Positions 6,418-14,924 are shown, counted from the stretch's first letter. The stretch is 17,669 nt of DNA from Candidatus Brocadiaceae bacterium (GCA_003551785.1 PUNP01000049.1:1-17669); one strand, 5' to 3'. Notes: generated by a model not told the origin, from the sequence alone. Numbers and translations: made by a program.

Positions 6418-8871
6418 ATGAGCGATAACGAAAATAAATTGACAGATATTCTCATTGAAGATGAGATGCGGGAGTCCTATCTTACTTACGCTATGAGCGT
6501 AATTGTAAGCAGGGCGCTGCCGGATGTAAGGGATGGAATGAAACCCGTTCAGCGTCGACTAATGGTTGCTATGAATGAACTCGGGCTCGGGCCGCGTTCC
6601 AAACACCGGAAATGCGGAAAAATTGTGGGCGATACTCACGGCAATTACCATCCTCACGGCGATATGGCTATCTACGACACCCTTGTGCGTATGGCTCAGG
6701 ATTTCAGTTTCAGGTATCCATTAGTCGACAGCCAGGGTAATTTTGGTTCTCTCGACGGTGATCCGCCGGCCGCTATGCGGTATACTGCGGCAAGGTTGAG
6801 TAATATAGGTTCCGATATTCTTGAGGATATCAACCTTGATACAGTTGATTTTACCGATAATTATGAAGGAACGCGCCAGGAACCGGTAGTTTTGCCCGGA
6901 AAGTTTCCGAACTTGCTGGCTAACGGAACCAGCGGAATTGCCGTCGGTATGGCTACAAGTATCCCGCCACATAATATTGTGGAATTATGTGATGGAATAA
7001 TAGCTTATATAGATAATCCGGAAATAACCATTGATGAATTAATGGGTATCATCCCCGGACCGGACTTCCCCACCGGAGGGCTCATCTGCGGAAGGACGGG
7101 TATTCATGATGGTTACAAAACCGGCCGCGGCACGGTTACTGTGCGTGCCAGAACCCATGTTGAAACGAATAAACGCGGCGGACAAAAAATCCTCGTCACT
7201 GAAACTCCTTTCCATTCCAACCGTGATAACCTTGTAGCTAAAATAGCCGACGCCATTCAAACGGGTAAAGTGGAGGATGTTTCAGATATTAGAAATGAAA
7301 GTGACAGCGGGGGTACCAGAATTTCTATCGAATTGAAAAGAGGAGCCGACCCCGATGTCGTACTCAATCAACTCTTCAGGCGCACACCGCTGCAATCAAC
7401 TTTCAGTATTATGCTTATAGCCATTGTTGATGGACGCCCGCTGACACTGACACTGAAGCAGATGATCCATTACTATGTCGATCATCGAGTGGATGTCATC
7501 AGACGGCGAACTCAATATTTGCTGGACAAAGCTGAAGATCGCGCCCATGTTCTGGAAGGATTAAGAATTGCATTAATCAATATTGATGAAGTAATTAAAA
7601 TAGTTCGAAGCAGCGAACAGGCTTCGGAAGCTAAAAACCGGTTAATGGAGCAGTTTTCGCTCTCTGACAGACAGGCAGGAGCTATTCTCGCCATGCGGCT
7701 GCAAAGTTTGGTCGGTTTAGAAAGAATAAAGGTGGAGCAGGAATATGAAGAATTGCAAAATAAAATAGCCGATTATAAAAAAATATTGTCAGACAGGTCT
7801 TTAGTGCTGGATATTATTCGTGAAGACCTTTATGAAATTAAGGAAAAATACGGTGATGAACGACGAACGGAAATTACAGCTCCCGTGAAACATTTTGAAC
7901 GTGAAGACCTGATTCCTGAAGAAGACGTTGTCGTCACGATGACCGTTAAGGGATATGTGAAAAGAACGAATTTAGATACGTTCAGAGCTCAAGGTCGCGG
8001 AGGTAAAGGCATAGTTGGCGCTGAATTAAAGGATGAAGACGCTATTTCCAACATGTTTGTATCTTCAACACATGATTATATCATGTTTTTCACCAACCAC
8101 GGGCACGCTTATTGGGTGAAAGTTTTCCAAATACCCGAAATGAGCCGAACATCACGCGGCCGGGCATTGGTTAATATTTTATCTCTCGAAGAAGATGAAC
8201 GTATTACCGGTCTTATTCCCGTTCGTGAATTTGATGAAGATAAGTTTTTAGTGATGGCTACGGCCAACGGGACGGTTAAAAAAACAACTCTTGACGCTTT
8301 CGGTAAACGCAAATCCGGTGGTATTATTGCCATTAATCTCGTCGATGGAGACCAACTTGTCAGTGTAAGGAGCACAACCGGTGAGGAGGAATTGGTTCTG
8401 GTATCGAAGAAAGGAAAGGCCATCAGGTTTAATGAACAGGATGTCAGGGCTACCGGACGTACCGCGCGGGGAGTAAGGGGGATACGACTCGGTAAAGGAG
8501 ATGGTGTGGTTGATATGGCCGTAGTGCATGATAATACAACGCTCCTGACGTTATGCGAGAAAGGATACGGAAAAAGAACTTCTTTTGATGATTATTCTAC
8601 TCAAAGACGCGGCGGAAGCGGAGTTATTAATATTCGAACCACTCAGCGCAACGGTGATGTATCCGTAGCACGGGAAGTAAGTGAAGAAGATGAAATTATG
8701 GTGCTCAGTAATCAAGGTAAAATGATCAGAATACCCGTGAATACTATTGGATGCATCGGCAGGAATACACAGGGCGTTCGGGTGGTTAATCTTGCACAAG
8801 ATGATTTAGTTACCGGCTTTGCACGTATCATATCGGAAGATGAGGAAGGGGATAGCTCGGGAGATGATTAA
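6418..8871 (+). CDS. gyrA: DNA gyrase subunit A
   Basis: This 817-aa protein is the DNA breakage-reunion subunit of gyrase. The winged-helix domain has the catalytic Tyr at residue 122 (AAMRYTAAR), the same number as in E. coli. The quinolone-determining segment reads [10 protein letters not shown], with Met at 83 (usually Ser or Thr) and Asp at 87. A tower and coiled-coil region follows (about 340-490). The C-terminal beta-pinwheel begins near 500 and carries a GyrA box QGRGGKG at 525-531, which marks a gyrase rather than topoisomerase IV. Later blades show QRRGGSG-like repeats. The protein ends in an acidic tail. No Shine-Dalgarno is seen before the ATG. The TAA stop overlaps the next ATG by one base (TAATG). 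Confidence 0.97.
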   Translation: MSDNENKLTDILIEDEMRESYLTYAMSVIVSRALPDVRDGMKPVQRRLMVAMNELGLGPRSKHRKCGKIVGDTHGNYHPHGDMAIYDTLVRMAQDFSFRYPLVDSQGNFGSLDGDPPAAMRYTAARLSNIGSDILEDINLDTVDFTDNYEGTRQEPVVLPGKFPNLLANGTSGIAVGMATSIPPHNIVELCDGIIAYIDNPEITIDELMGIIPGPDFPTGGLICGRTGIHDGYKTGRGTVTVRARTHVETNKRGGQKILVTETPFHSNRDNLVAKIADAIQTGKVEDVSDIRNESDSGGTRISIELKRGADPDVVLNQLFRRTPLQSTFSIMLIAIVDGRPLTLTLKQMIHYYVDHRVDVIRRRTQYLLDKAEDRAHVLEGLRIALINIDEVIKIVRSSEQASEAKNRLMEQFSLSDRQAGAILAMRLQSLVGLERIKVEQEYEELQNKIADYKKILSDRSLVLDIIREDLYEIKEKYGDERRTEITAPVKHFEREDLIPEEDVVVTMTVKGYVKRTNLDTFRAQGRGGKGIVGAELKDEDAISNMFVSSTHDYIMFFTNHGHAYWVKVFQIPEMSRTSRGRALVNILSLEEDERITGLIPVREFDEDKFLVMATANGTVKKTTLDAFGKRKSGGIIAINLVDGDQLVSVRSTTGEEELVLVSKKGKAIRFNEQDVRATGRTARGVRGIRLGKGDGVVDMAVVHDNTTLLTLCEKGYGKRTSFDDYSTQRRGGSGVINIRTTQRNGDVSVAREVSEEDEIMVLSNQGKMIRIPVNTIGCIGRNTQGVRVVNLAQDDLVTGFARIISEDEEGDSSGDD

Positions 8872-10052
8872 TGAATCAGAATCTACCGCCAATCTTGGAA
8901 ATGCTTGACACGTATAGCCGAGCCGCTGAGTCCATAAAAGATATTTTGTTGTCGAATCTGGTGATGATAGGCGAAATTCCTGCCCCTACTTTTGGTGAAA
9001 GAGCCAGGGTCGAGATGATCCAGCAGCTATTTACCGCTTCCGGTCTGCAGAATTGTTCAATAGATGATCTGGACAATGGGATGGCCGTTCTTCCCGGCAG
9101 TGACGGGCAGAAGAACGTGTTGTTGGTAGCTCATGCGGACACGATGTTTTCCGGGAAGGTTGATCATACTATTGAACTGCACCCCAATGCCGCTATTGGC
9201 CCGGGCGTTGCAGATAATAGTCTGGGTGTCGCGCTCTTAGCCGCCTTGCCGCAGTTGCTGGAAAAGCTGAATTTACGATTGCGGAATAATGTGATATTAT
9301 TAACACCGACCCGTGGTCTCGGTAAAGGGAATCTTGAAGGGTTAAGGTTTTTCCTCAAACATAATAAAATGCCTGTCAGCACAGGAGTATGTGTCGAAGG
9401 AGCTCAGTTGGGTCGCCTGAGTTTCTCCTGTATCGGTATGCTCAGGGGCGAAATAGTTTGTTCAGTACCTGAAGAGTATGACTGGACGAAATTCGGGGCT
9501 ACCAACGCTATCGTGTCGCTAAATGAAGTAATTAACCGGATATTGGAAATTTCCGTCCCAACCCGCCCACGAAGTAAAATAGTTCTCGGACGAATAGAGG
9601 GTGGCACATCCGTTAACAGTGTACCTACCAATGCCAATCTTCAGTTTGAAATAAGAAGTGAATCCGCACGTATAATAGAAAATATTTCTCATGAAATTGA
9701 TGCTATAATTGCAGAAGTAGCTTCTAACAGCGGCGCCGAGATAGAATGGCACATTTTTGCGCGACGCAAACCCACCGGAATTCCGTTCAAGCATCCGCTG
9801 GTCAGAACGTCAACGGAGATAATGAAGGCATTGGATGTAGAACCGAGAATCGCCCCCAGCACTTCAGAATTATCTACTGTACTCGGACATCATATCCCTG
9901 CCGTTACTTTAGGCTTGACTAAAGTGGAGCGCTTGAATCAGGAGGATGAAACGGCCCGTATTGACATGATCTTTTCCGGTATAGCTCAATTTTTAGCGCT
10001 ACTTAAAGCAATTGACGGTGGTATTTGTGATGAACAGACAGCAATGGCTTAA
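8871..10052 (+). CDS. M20-family metallohydrolase homologue, degenerate active site
   Basis: This 393-aa protein has the overall plan of M20 zinc peptidases: an AHADTMF motif (His88, Asp90), a GVADNSLGVA motif (Asp115), a lid domain with a GATNAI segment (about 209-214), GGTSVNSVP (244-252), and a C-terminal IPAVTLGLT strand. The usual Glu-Glu pair is replaced by Thr-Arg (147-148, in TPTRGLGKGNLEG). The lid His normally before the Asn-Ala-Ile motif is not seen. The final metal-binding His expected after the TLGLT segment is absent, replaced around VERLNQEDE. Glu176 remains. It is therefore probably a binding protein or an enzyme with altered chemistry, not a standard aminopeptidase. GGGAG at 8859-8863 supports the start. 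It overlaps gyrA by one base and gpgS by 23 bases, so it sits in the same operon. Confidence 0.8.
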   Translation: MNQNLPPILEMLDTYSRAAESIKDILLSNLVMIGEIPAPTFGERARVEMIQQLFTASGLQNCSIDDLDNGMAVLPGSDGQKNVLLVAHADTMFSGKVDHTIELHPNAAIGPGVADNSLGVALLAALPQLLEKLNLRLRNNVILLTPTRGLGKGNLEGLRFFLKHNKMPVSTGVCVEGAQLGRLSFSCIGMLRGEIVCSVPEEYDWTKFGATNAIVSLNEVINRILEISVPTRPRSKIVLGRIEGGTSVNSVPTNANLQFEIRSESARIIENISHEIDAIIAEVASNSGAEIEWHIFARRKPTGIPFKHPLVRTSTEIMKALDVEPRIAPSTSELSTVLGHHIPAVTLGLTKVERLNQEDETARIDMIFSGIAQFLALLKAIDGGICDEQTAMA

Positions 10053-11010
10053 AAATAATACGTATCATCATTCAGATTTTCCAGATTTGGCTGCACTGGT
10101 TGAGGAAAAAGAAAAACAGAACTTGTCCATTTCCTTGTGCATACCCGCTTTGAACGAAGAAGATACCATAGGTAAGGAAATAGTTCTTTTGAAATCCGAA
10201 CTCATGACCCGTTTTTCATTGCTTGATGAAATTGCGGTTATCGATTCCGGTTCTGAAGATAACACCCGCCAGGTAGCAGAATCTTTCGGTGCGGATGTCT
10301 ATATGTCTTCTGAAATTTTACCCGAGCAGGGTGTAAAAAAGGGCAAAGGGGAAAACCTTTGGAAAGCCATTTATGAACTCGAAGGCGATATTATTCTTTA
10401 TCTGGATGCCGATATAAAAAACATACACCCTAAGTTTGCTTATGGTTTGCTCGCCCCCCTTATTCTGCGTCCGGAAGTAAAATATGTGAAAGCTTTTTAT
10501 GACAGACCGCTAATTATGTCCGGTGGTACCCGTTCTTCAGGAGGCGGACGCGTAACGGAAATTTTAGTCCGCCCGCTTTTCTCGCTTTTCTTCCCACAAC
10601 TGACCGTTTTTGTCCAACCGCTTTCCGGAGAATATGCCGTAAGACGCGAAGTGTTGGAACAAATCGCATTTCCAATCGGTTATGGAGTAGAAACGTCCCA
10701 CCTTATTGATGTATTTCAGCTTTACGGCCTTGAAGCATTTGCCCAGGTCGATTTAGATCAAAGGGTGCACAGAAATCAAACAACGCGGGATTTAGGTAAA
10801 ATGGCTTTTGGCATATTAAAAGCCTTTTTGGATAGGATCGAGCAGCATGATATGATAGCTGAACTGCCCCAGACAGAAGATGTACTCCGTCAATTTCAAA
10901 CACAGGGAACAGAATATATCCAGGTAGAACATGACATACCGATCGAAGAACGCCCCCCCATTATTCAAATAGAAGAATATCGCGAGAAATATAAAAATAA
11001 ATGTAGTTAA
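10030..11010 (+). CDS. gpgS: Glucosyl-3-phosphoglycerate synthase (GT81)
   Basis: This 326-aa GT-A glycosyltransferase matches GpgS, which transfers glucose from an NDP-glucose donor to 3-phosphoglycerate. The product is the precursor of the compatible solute glucosylglycerate and, in mycobacteria, of methylglucose lipopolysaccharides. Diagnostic parts are the N-terminal NTYHHSDF segment, SLCIPALNEEDTIG, EIAVIDSGSEDNT, the metal-binding DAD in LYLDADI, QPLSGEYAVRREVLE, and GYGVETSHLID. An earlier TTG at 10012 is in frame, but ATG 10030 fits the family start better and has GGTGG about eight bases upstream. The start lies inside the M20-like gene (23-base overlap), implying coupled translation. 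No phosphatase gene (gpgP) follows, so the second step must be encoded elsewhere. A mannosyl-3-phosphoglycerate synthase is a less likely reading. Confidence 0.87.
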   Translation: MNRQQWLKNNTYHHSDFPDLAALVEEKEKQNLSISLCIPALNEEDTIGKEIVLLKSELMTRFSLLDEIAVIDSGSEDNTRQVAESFGADVYMSSEILPEQGVKKGKGENLWKAIYELEGDIILYLDADIKNIHPKFAYGLLAPLILRPEVKYVKAFYDRPLIMSGGTRSSGGGRVTEILVRPLFSLFFPQLTVFVQPLSGEYAVRREVLEQIAFPIGYGVETSHLIDVFQLYGLEAFAQVDLDQRVHRNQTTRDLGKMAFGILKAFLDRIEQHDMIAELPQTEDVLRQFQTQGTEYIQVEHDIPIEERPPIIQIEEYREKYKNKCS

Positions 11011-11030
11011 TTTGCGTTTTTCTTGAATTA

Positions 11031-11084
11031 AGGGTGTTTTCGGTGCTGCACGGACATGCACGGACGGACACGGGCACCAACCCT
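11031..11084. terminator. Imperfect hairpin between convergent genes
   Basis: AGGGT (11031-11035) pairs with ACCCT (11080-11084), and GGTGC (11042-11046) with GCACC (11074-11078). The loop holds the direct repeat TGCACGGAC (11047-11055 and 11057-11065). It lies between the convergent gpgS and SDR genes. No T-run follows on either strand, so a terminator role is only suggested by position. Confidence 0.3.
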
Positions 11085-11095
11085 GAAGTAGATGC

Positions 11096-11815
11096 TTACA
11101 TGTCCCCGAACATGCGCAGCACACTGCCGTCGATGCCGTCGAAATAGCCCTCACATATATGCAGAATTTTTTGGGCTATCTGCTGCGGTTTTACCCATTT
11201 CTCGGGGTTGCCGTTCGGCATCAGCCGGCGGGTGACCGGGGTGTCGATGATACCGGGCATGATCGCGTTGGTCTGCACATCCGAATACTTGAGTTCTTCG
11301 CGAAGTATTTCTGTCAGCGTTATAATACCGGATTTTGCAACGGCGTAAGCAGCCGCGCCGGGTTGGAGGTCGATAGCGGCTTTCGAGGTCGTATTTATTA
11401 TATAACCGCCGTTTTGCTGCATCGCCGGAACGGCGTGTTTGCAGCATAAAAAGACGCTTTTCAGGTTGACATCCATCACCATATTCCACTCGGACAGCGG
11501 GGTATCCCGGACTTCAGTGCCGAATTTGAACATCCCGACCAAATTGACAAGCGCCCTTATCTTGCCTTCGGCAGCTTCAGCGGCCTGATGCATGAGTTTT
11601 TCCACGTCACCTTCAACCGTCAAGTCCGCCTCAATACCCGTGCAGGAGTCCTGTAAGCCGCTATGTGACATTTCTTCCATCAGCTCGTCCCATGAGTTTT
11701 TTTTTCGCCAGGGTACGAATACCTGCCAGGAATTCTCAGCTAATATTTTTACAGTTTCCGTACCTACATTGCCTGCTCCGCCGGTGACGACGGCTACTTT
11801 TGCATTATCAGCCAT
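11096..11815 (-). CDS. Short-chain dehydrogenase/reductase
   Basis: This 239-aa protein has the classical SDR fold for NAD(P)(H)-dependent oxidoreduction of an alcohol or ketone. Seen are the nucleotide motif TGGAGNVG (11-18), an acidic Asp64 after the fourth strand, Asn117, catalytic Ser144, and Tyr157 with Lys161 (YAVAK, with Ser exactly 13 residues before Tyr). The IMPGIIDT segment (185-192) follows the usual PG motif. The normal NNAG motif is changed to NLVG (91-94), a known tolerated variant. AGGAG about six bases upstream supports the start. It lies 24 bases downstream of the methyltransferase gene and is probably co-transcribed. The substrate is unknown. Sampled GC is about 55%, higher than in the replication genes. 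Confidence 0.9.
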   Translation of the reverse strand: MADNAKVAVVTGGAGNVGTETVKILAENSWQVFVPWRKKNSWDELMEEMSHSGLQDSCTGIEADLTVEGDVEKLMHQAAEAAEGKIRALVNLVGMFKFGTEVRDTPLSEWNMVMDVNLKSVFLCCKHAVPAMQQNGGYIINTTSKAAIDLQPGAAAYAVAKSGIITLTEILREELKYSDVQTNAIMPGIIDTPVTRRLMPNGNPEKWVKPQQIAQKILHICEGYFDGIDGSVLRMFGDM

Positions 11816-11839
11816 GTTGTTCTCCTATTATTTGCCCTG

Positions 11840-12472
11840 TTATTGTTTTTTACCAACGTAATGGATTAATCCGTGTCGATGGTAGTGTCCGTGAGTGTAA
11901 TCAGAGACGCTCGTCTCTGATAAGTGCAAAGTTTGCAGATCAGAAAAGAGAGTAAGCATACCGGCTTTAGTGAAGTAATGATCGATCAGGTGGGCGAATT
12001 CACTTTGAGCGCCGAGGCCGCCGGCCCCGGGGTCGTTAAGTGAAAATTCTTCTACGGCCAATACACCATCTTTTTTCAGCCCGCTGACAACTTTTGCGGC
12101 AAGTTGGTTGATGCTGTCCAATTCCATTCCGCCTAATACGGTGACGATCAAAATAAGATCGAAACTTTCCGGCTCCATCGGGAAAACGGATATATCTTGA
12201 CAGATAGTATGGATGTCAAGATTTTGTGCTTCAGCTCGTTTCTCTAAAAATTTTAACGCAGCAGGAGAAATATCGACTGCTACGACATCAAATCCACCCC
12301 GGGCAAATGCTAAAGCGTTTCTGCCGTGCCCGCAGCCTAAATCAAGACATTTTTTATGATTTTTTGATTCAAAGACTTTCATGACGTCCTGAATCCATCG
12401 GGAGGGGTTTGTCCCGAAATAAAATAAGTCTTCGGAATATCGATCGGCAAATGTCGGGGCTGGTGATGTCAT
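11840..12472 (-). CDS. Class I SAM-dependent methyltransferase, TehB-like
   Basis: This 210-aa Rossmann-fold methyltransferase uses S-adenosylmethionine. Motif I is LDLGCGHGRNALAFA (43-57), followed by the acidic end of strand 2 in VAVDIS (64-69) and a motif with CQDIS, then a hydrophobic strand (FDLILIVTVLGG). The N-terminus (FADRYSEDLFYFGTNPSRW) resembles TehB and thiopurine/tellurite-type methyltransferases, which detoxify small electrophiles or metalloids. The substrate is not predictable. The ATG at 12472 is the longest in-frame start; no Shine-Dalgarno is evident. It is first of a two-gene minus-strand unit with the SDR gene. Confidence 0.85.
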   Translation of the reverse strand: MTSPAPTFADRYSEDLFYFGTNPSRWIQDVMKVFESKNHKKCLDLGCGHGRNALAFARGGFDVVAVDISPAALKFLEKRAEAQNLDIHTICQDISVFPMEPESFDLILIVTVLGGMELDSINQLAAKVVSGLKKDGVLAVEEFSLNDPGAGGLGAQSEFAHLIDHYFTKAGMLTLFSDLQTLHLSETSVSDYTHGHYHRHGLIHYVGKKQ

Positions 12473-12532
12473 TTGATTTAGTGTTTCTACGTTGATGATG
12501 GAAAAGCAATAATCATTAGGCGCATAAAATAA

Positions 12533-12559
12533 TCACATCAAAATTTTCTGTCGATGTGA
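12533..12559 (-). terminator. Weak terminator candidate downstream of DUF2283 gene
   Basis: TCACATC (12533-12539) and GATGTGA (12553-12559) form a 7-bp stem with a 13-base AT-rich loop. On the minus strand it is followed by a T-rich stretch (TTATTTTAT). It would end the DUF2283 transcript before the methyltransferase gene. The stem is low in GC, so confidence is limited. Confidence 0.35.
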
Positions 12560-12592
12560 GAAAAAAAGTGACAAAGAAAAAATGAGCTGCCT

Positions 12593-12811
12593 TTATGATG
12601 TCGTGACCTCTTCCCTGTCAAATTGTTGGTAAGAGATGTCCGGCAGGTGAGCTGCTGTCCTGGCATGTTCGATGGTCATGCTGACAACATTGTTCTTTGA
12701 ATCCATGTCTATATAAATGTTTTCCGACAGCTCACGAGTCTCCGCTATTGCAGACTCCGAAAACTCTATCAGTGCTGTGTCCGTATCTGAAAAATATTGA
12801 GTAAATTTCAT
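12593..12811 (-). CDS. DUF2283 family small protein
   Basis: This 72-aa protein matches the DUF2283 pattern: a start of MKFTQYFSDTDTALIEF, a central ETRELSENIYIDMD segment, then NNVVSMTIEHART. Such proteins are small, mainly beta-structured and of unknown function; some lie beside DUF4258 proteins in toxin-antitoxin-like pairs. No DUF4258 or other partner gene is visible within 600 bases here. No Shine-Dalgarno lies directly before the ATG, but a well-formed promoter is at 12848-12876. It is probably a monocistronic gene. Confidence 0.85.
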   Translation of the reverse strand: MKFTQYFSDTDTALIEFSESAIAETRELSENIYIDMDSKNNVVSMTIEHARTAAHLPDISYQQFDREEVTTS

Positions 12812-12832
12812 TTTGCTGACAAATTGAATGCT

Positions 12833-12864
12833 GGTATCCTTAACAATATTCTAATACCGATACC
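12833..12864. promoter_or_regulatory. Operator-like inverted repeat over the DUF2283 promoter
   Basis: GGTATC (12833-12838) and GATACC (12859-12864) are inverted repeats with 20 bases between them. The second arm lies in the promoter spacer and the first near the expected transcript start. A partial extra copy (AATACC) lies at 12853-12858. This could be a repressor site, perhaps for autoregulation. Confidence 0.3.
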
Positions 12865-12876
12865 CAGGCAGGTCAA
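12848..12876 (-). promoter_or_regulatory. Sigma70-type promoter for the DUF2283 gene
   Basis: Read on the minus strand, TTGACC (12876-12871) and TAGAAT (12853-12848) are separated by 17 bases. Each matches consensus at 5/6. The transcript would start near 12842 and give a leader of about 30 bases before the ATG at 12811. Confidence 0.6.
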
Positions 12877-13342
12877 GCGTGTATATCGGAAACGGTGCTC
12901 TGAATGCGAAGCGCTAACCTGCATATTTCGTAAACCAACGACAACATTTAATATAAAGGATTGAAAATCAATGTGTTAAGTATCATTTTGGGGCTCTCCT
13001 TCACCTTTGCGGATGATCTACGATGGGGAAAAATTTAAAATTGCTCTTATGTCATTGTTGTCATTGGGGGTCATTGGGGGGTCATTGGGGTGAGGGGTCA
13101 TTGGGGTCGGACCGGGGGGGTCATTGGGTCATTGGGGTCGGACCGAAGTAACCTTTTGAATTACATGGCTATACGCCATAAATTGGGCCTGTATAACGCT
13201 TAGAGACGTGTTTTCGGGGGTGAAATGAGGGCTTTAAGCACAGGCGATTAAGATTGGCTTTGGCAAATAGCAAAAGGGAGCTTAAGCTGCTGAGAAAAGC
13301 ACTCCATCAGGTACATCTCTGAAAACATGAAAATTTGTGTGC
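12877..13342. other. Gene-free gap between DUF2283 and cysC
   Basis: This stretch (part of a 605-base gap) has no credible gene on either strand. It holds the G-rich repeat cluster at 13051-13145 and a small hairpin, ATGGC/GCCAT, around 13164-13178. A 31-codon frame without a start ends near 13320 and looks like chance or a relic. Sequence after the repeat does not resemble a transposase I can recognise. Confidence 0.5.
13051..13145 (+). repeat. GTCATTG/G-tract repeat cluster, G-quadruplex motif
   Basis: GTCATTG occurs seven times, at 13051, 13060, 13070, 13081, 13097, 13120 and 13128, mostly followed by G-runs. Eight G-tracts of three or more lie between 13066 and 13137, the longest of seven G at 13114-13120. 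The first four tracts have loops of 5, 5 and 3 bases, satisfying the usual G4 pattern. The 18-mer GTCATTGGGGTCGGACCG is present twice, perfectly, at 13097-13114 and 13128-13145. The unit includes the near-palindrome GGTCGGACC. It may be slippage-expanded or the edge of a REP-like element. Confidence 0.85.
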
Positions 13343-13371
13343 TTGCAATAAGTCTATTAATCCTGTAGAAT
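13343..13371 (+). promoter_or_regulatory. Candidate promoter of the cysC-cysD-cysNC operon
   Basis: TTGCAA (13343-13348) and TAGAAT (13366-13371) are 17 bases apart, matching 4/6 and 5/6. The transcript would start near 13378, giving a leader of about 40 bases. No clear CysB-type or other operator was identified. Confidence 0.45.
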
Positions 13372-13416
13372 TAACTCTATTCAATAAAAATTAATTGTAT
13401 AACAGGGTGTCTGAGG

Positions 13417-14019
13417 ATGGACAAAAAAAGCAAAAATATTGTCTGGCAAAGCGGCCTGGCTGCACCGGAAGACCGATTGCAGTTGATGGGACAGCGAAGC
13501 TATGTGTTCTGGTTGACGGGGCTGAGCGGTTCGGGGAAATCGACACTCGCCTACAGTTGCGAAAAACGTCTTATAGAAAATCGGCATCCGGCGTTTGTTC
13601 TTGACGGCGACAATGTGCGTCACGGGCTGAATAAAGACCTCGGCTTCTCACCTGAAGACCGGCGTGAAAATGTCAGGCGTGTGACCCAGGTGGCTGCGCT
13701 GCTGGCCGATGCCGGGCTTATAGTCCTGACGTCCTTTATTTCACCTTACAGAGAGGACAGAGCGCGCGCGCGCGAAATTATTGGCGGCCATCGGTTTGCA
13801 GAAATATACCTGGATGTACCGCTCGAGGTATGCGAGCAGCGTGATCCTAAAAATTTGTATAAGCGGGCAAGAGCGGGGGAAATATCCGATTTTACGGGGC
13901 TCACAGCACCTTATGAGCCACCACGGAACCCGGAGCTGGCCATTAATACTGCTGAAAATGATCTTGACAGCTGTGTTGAAAGTATATTTAACTATATTAT
14001 CAAAAGAACTCAATTATGA
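13417..14019 (+). CDS. cysC: Adenylylsulfate (APS) kinase
   Basis: This 200-aa cytoplasmic kinase phosphorylates adenylylsulfate (APS) with ATP to give PAPS. The P-loop is GLSGSGKST (35-43). The APS-binding and catalytic motif DGDNVRHGL (63-71) is fully canonical, followed by [17 protein letters not shown], the FISPY segment and an YKRARAGEI segment. An AGGG at 13404-13407 lies nine bases before the ATG. The stop overlaps the cysD start (ATGA). It resembles, but is clearly distinct from, the kinase domain at the end of the CysNC protein in the same operon. Because its motif is the more canonical, it is the safer candidate for the main APS kinase. Confidence 0.94.
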   Translation: MDKKSKNIVWQSGLAAPEDRLQLMGQRSYVFWLTGLSGSGKSTLAYSCEKRLIENRHPAFVLDGDNVRHGLNKDLGFSPEDRRENVRRVTQVAALLADAGLIVLTSFISPYREDRARAREIIGGHRFAEIYLDVPLEVCEQRDPKNLYKRARAGEISDFTGLTAPYEPPRNPELAINTAENDLDSCVESIFNYIIKRTQL

Positions 14020-14924
14020 ATCCATCGTATAAACTTTCCAATCTTAAAGCGTTAGAGGCAGAAAGCATACACATCATCCGCGAGGTGGTCGCTGAGTTTG
14101 ATAAACCGGTGATGCTCTATTCACTGGGGAAAGACTCCACGGTGATGCTTCGACTGGCGCAGAAGGCTTTCCATCCCGGGAAAATCCCTTTCCCCATGCT
14201 GCATGTCGATACCGGTATGAAATTTCAGGATATGTATGAGTTCCGCTCCCGTATCGTTAAAGAGGTCGGTGTGGAATTAGTTGTTCACCGAAATGAAGAG
14301 GCCATAGAACGGAACACCAACCCTTTTGATTACGGCACGCAAAAATGCTGCGCTCTTTTAAAAACCCAGGCGTTGCTTGATGCGTTGAGAATCGGCGAAT
14401 ACGATGCAGCTTTTGGCGGGGCGCGCCGTGATGAGGAAAAGTCGAGGGCCAAAGAACGTGTGTACTCGTTCCGTGATGAATTCGGCCAGTGGGACCCTAA
14501 AAACCAGCGACCGGAGCTGTGGCATCTTTATAACGGTACGCATAACAAAGGGGAAAGCATCCGCGTCTTCCCTCTGTCTAATTGGACCGAACTGGACGTC
14601 TGGCACTACATTTACATCGAAAATATACCTATAGTTCCGCTGTATTACGCTAAAGAAAGGGAGGTCGTCGAACGGGACGGACAACTCATTTGCCCGGACG
14701 GGCCGATGCCGCTTCGGGAAGGAGAAAAGCCGAAAAAGGTCAAATGCCGATTTCGTTCCCTGGGCTGTTATCCCTGCACGGGCGCCGTGCGCTCGGATGC
14801 CGATACGCTGGAGAAAATTGTTGAAGAGATGATGGTCGTGCGCAGCAGCGAGCGCTCAACAAGGGTAATTGACCACGATGCCGAAGGCAGCATGGAAACA
14901 AAAAAGAGAGAGGGATACTTTTAA
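14016..14924 (+). CDS. cysD: Sulfate adenylyltransferase subunit 2
   Basis: This 302-aa protein is the catalytic subunit of ATP sulfurylase. With CysN it forms APS from sulfate and ATP. The PP-loop ATP pyrophosphatase motif is SLGKDS (36-41). Other family segments are the [15 protein letters not shown] region, the [19 protein letters not shown] stretch near 130-150, [15 protein letters not shown], and the C-terminal end [11 protein letters not shown]. Length equals the family norm. It starts inside the cysC stop and lacks its own ribosome site, so it is likely translated by coupling. cysNC follows after 17 bases. Confidence 0.96.
   Translation: MNPSYKLSNLKALEAESIHIIREVVAEFDKPVMLYSLGKDSTVMLRLAQKAFHPGKIPFPMLHVDTGMKFQDMYEFRSRIVKEVGVELVVHRNEEAIERNTNPFDYGTQKCCALLKTQALLDALRIGEYDAAFGGARRDEEKSRAKERVYSFRDEFGQWDPKNQRPELWHLYNGTHNKGESIRVFPLSNWTELDVWHYIYIENIPIVPLYYAKEREVVERDGQLICPDGPMPLREGEKPKKVKCRFRSLGCYPCTGAVRSDADTLEKIVEEMMVVRSSERSTRVIDHDAEGSMETKKREGYF

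Noticed and set aside
11592..11861. 89-aa plus-strand frame over the SDR start
   Set aside because: It is complementary to the SDR nucleotide-binding region, which has clear motifs and a good ribosome site.
12950..12990. tRNA-like fragment (GAAAATC stretch)
   Set aside because: No acceptor stem, T-loop GTTC or CCA-adjacent pairing can be found around it.
13051..13145. CRISPR array
   Set aside because: The repeat units are 7-18 bases with irregular short gaps and no unique spacers of 25-40 bases. No cas genes are nearby.
13225..13320. Startless 31-codon frame rich in Lys and Leu before cysC
   Set aside because: It is too short, has no start codon and no recognisable domain. Chance or a relic is more likely.
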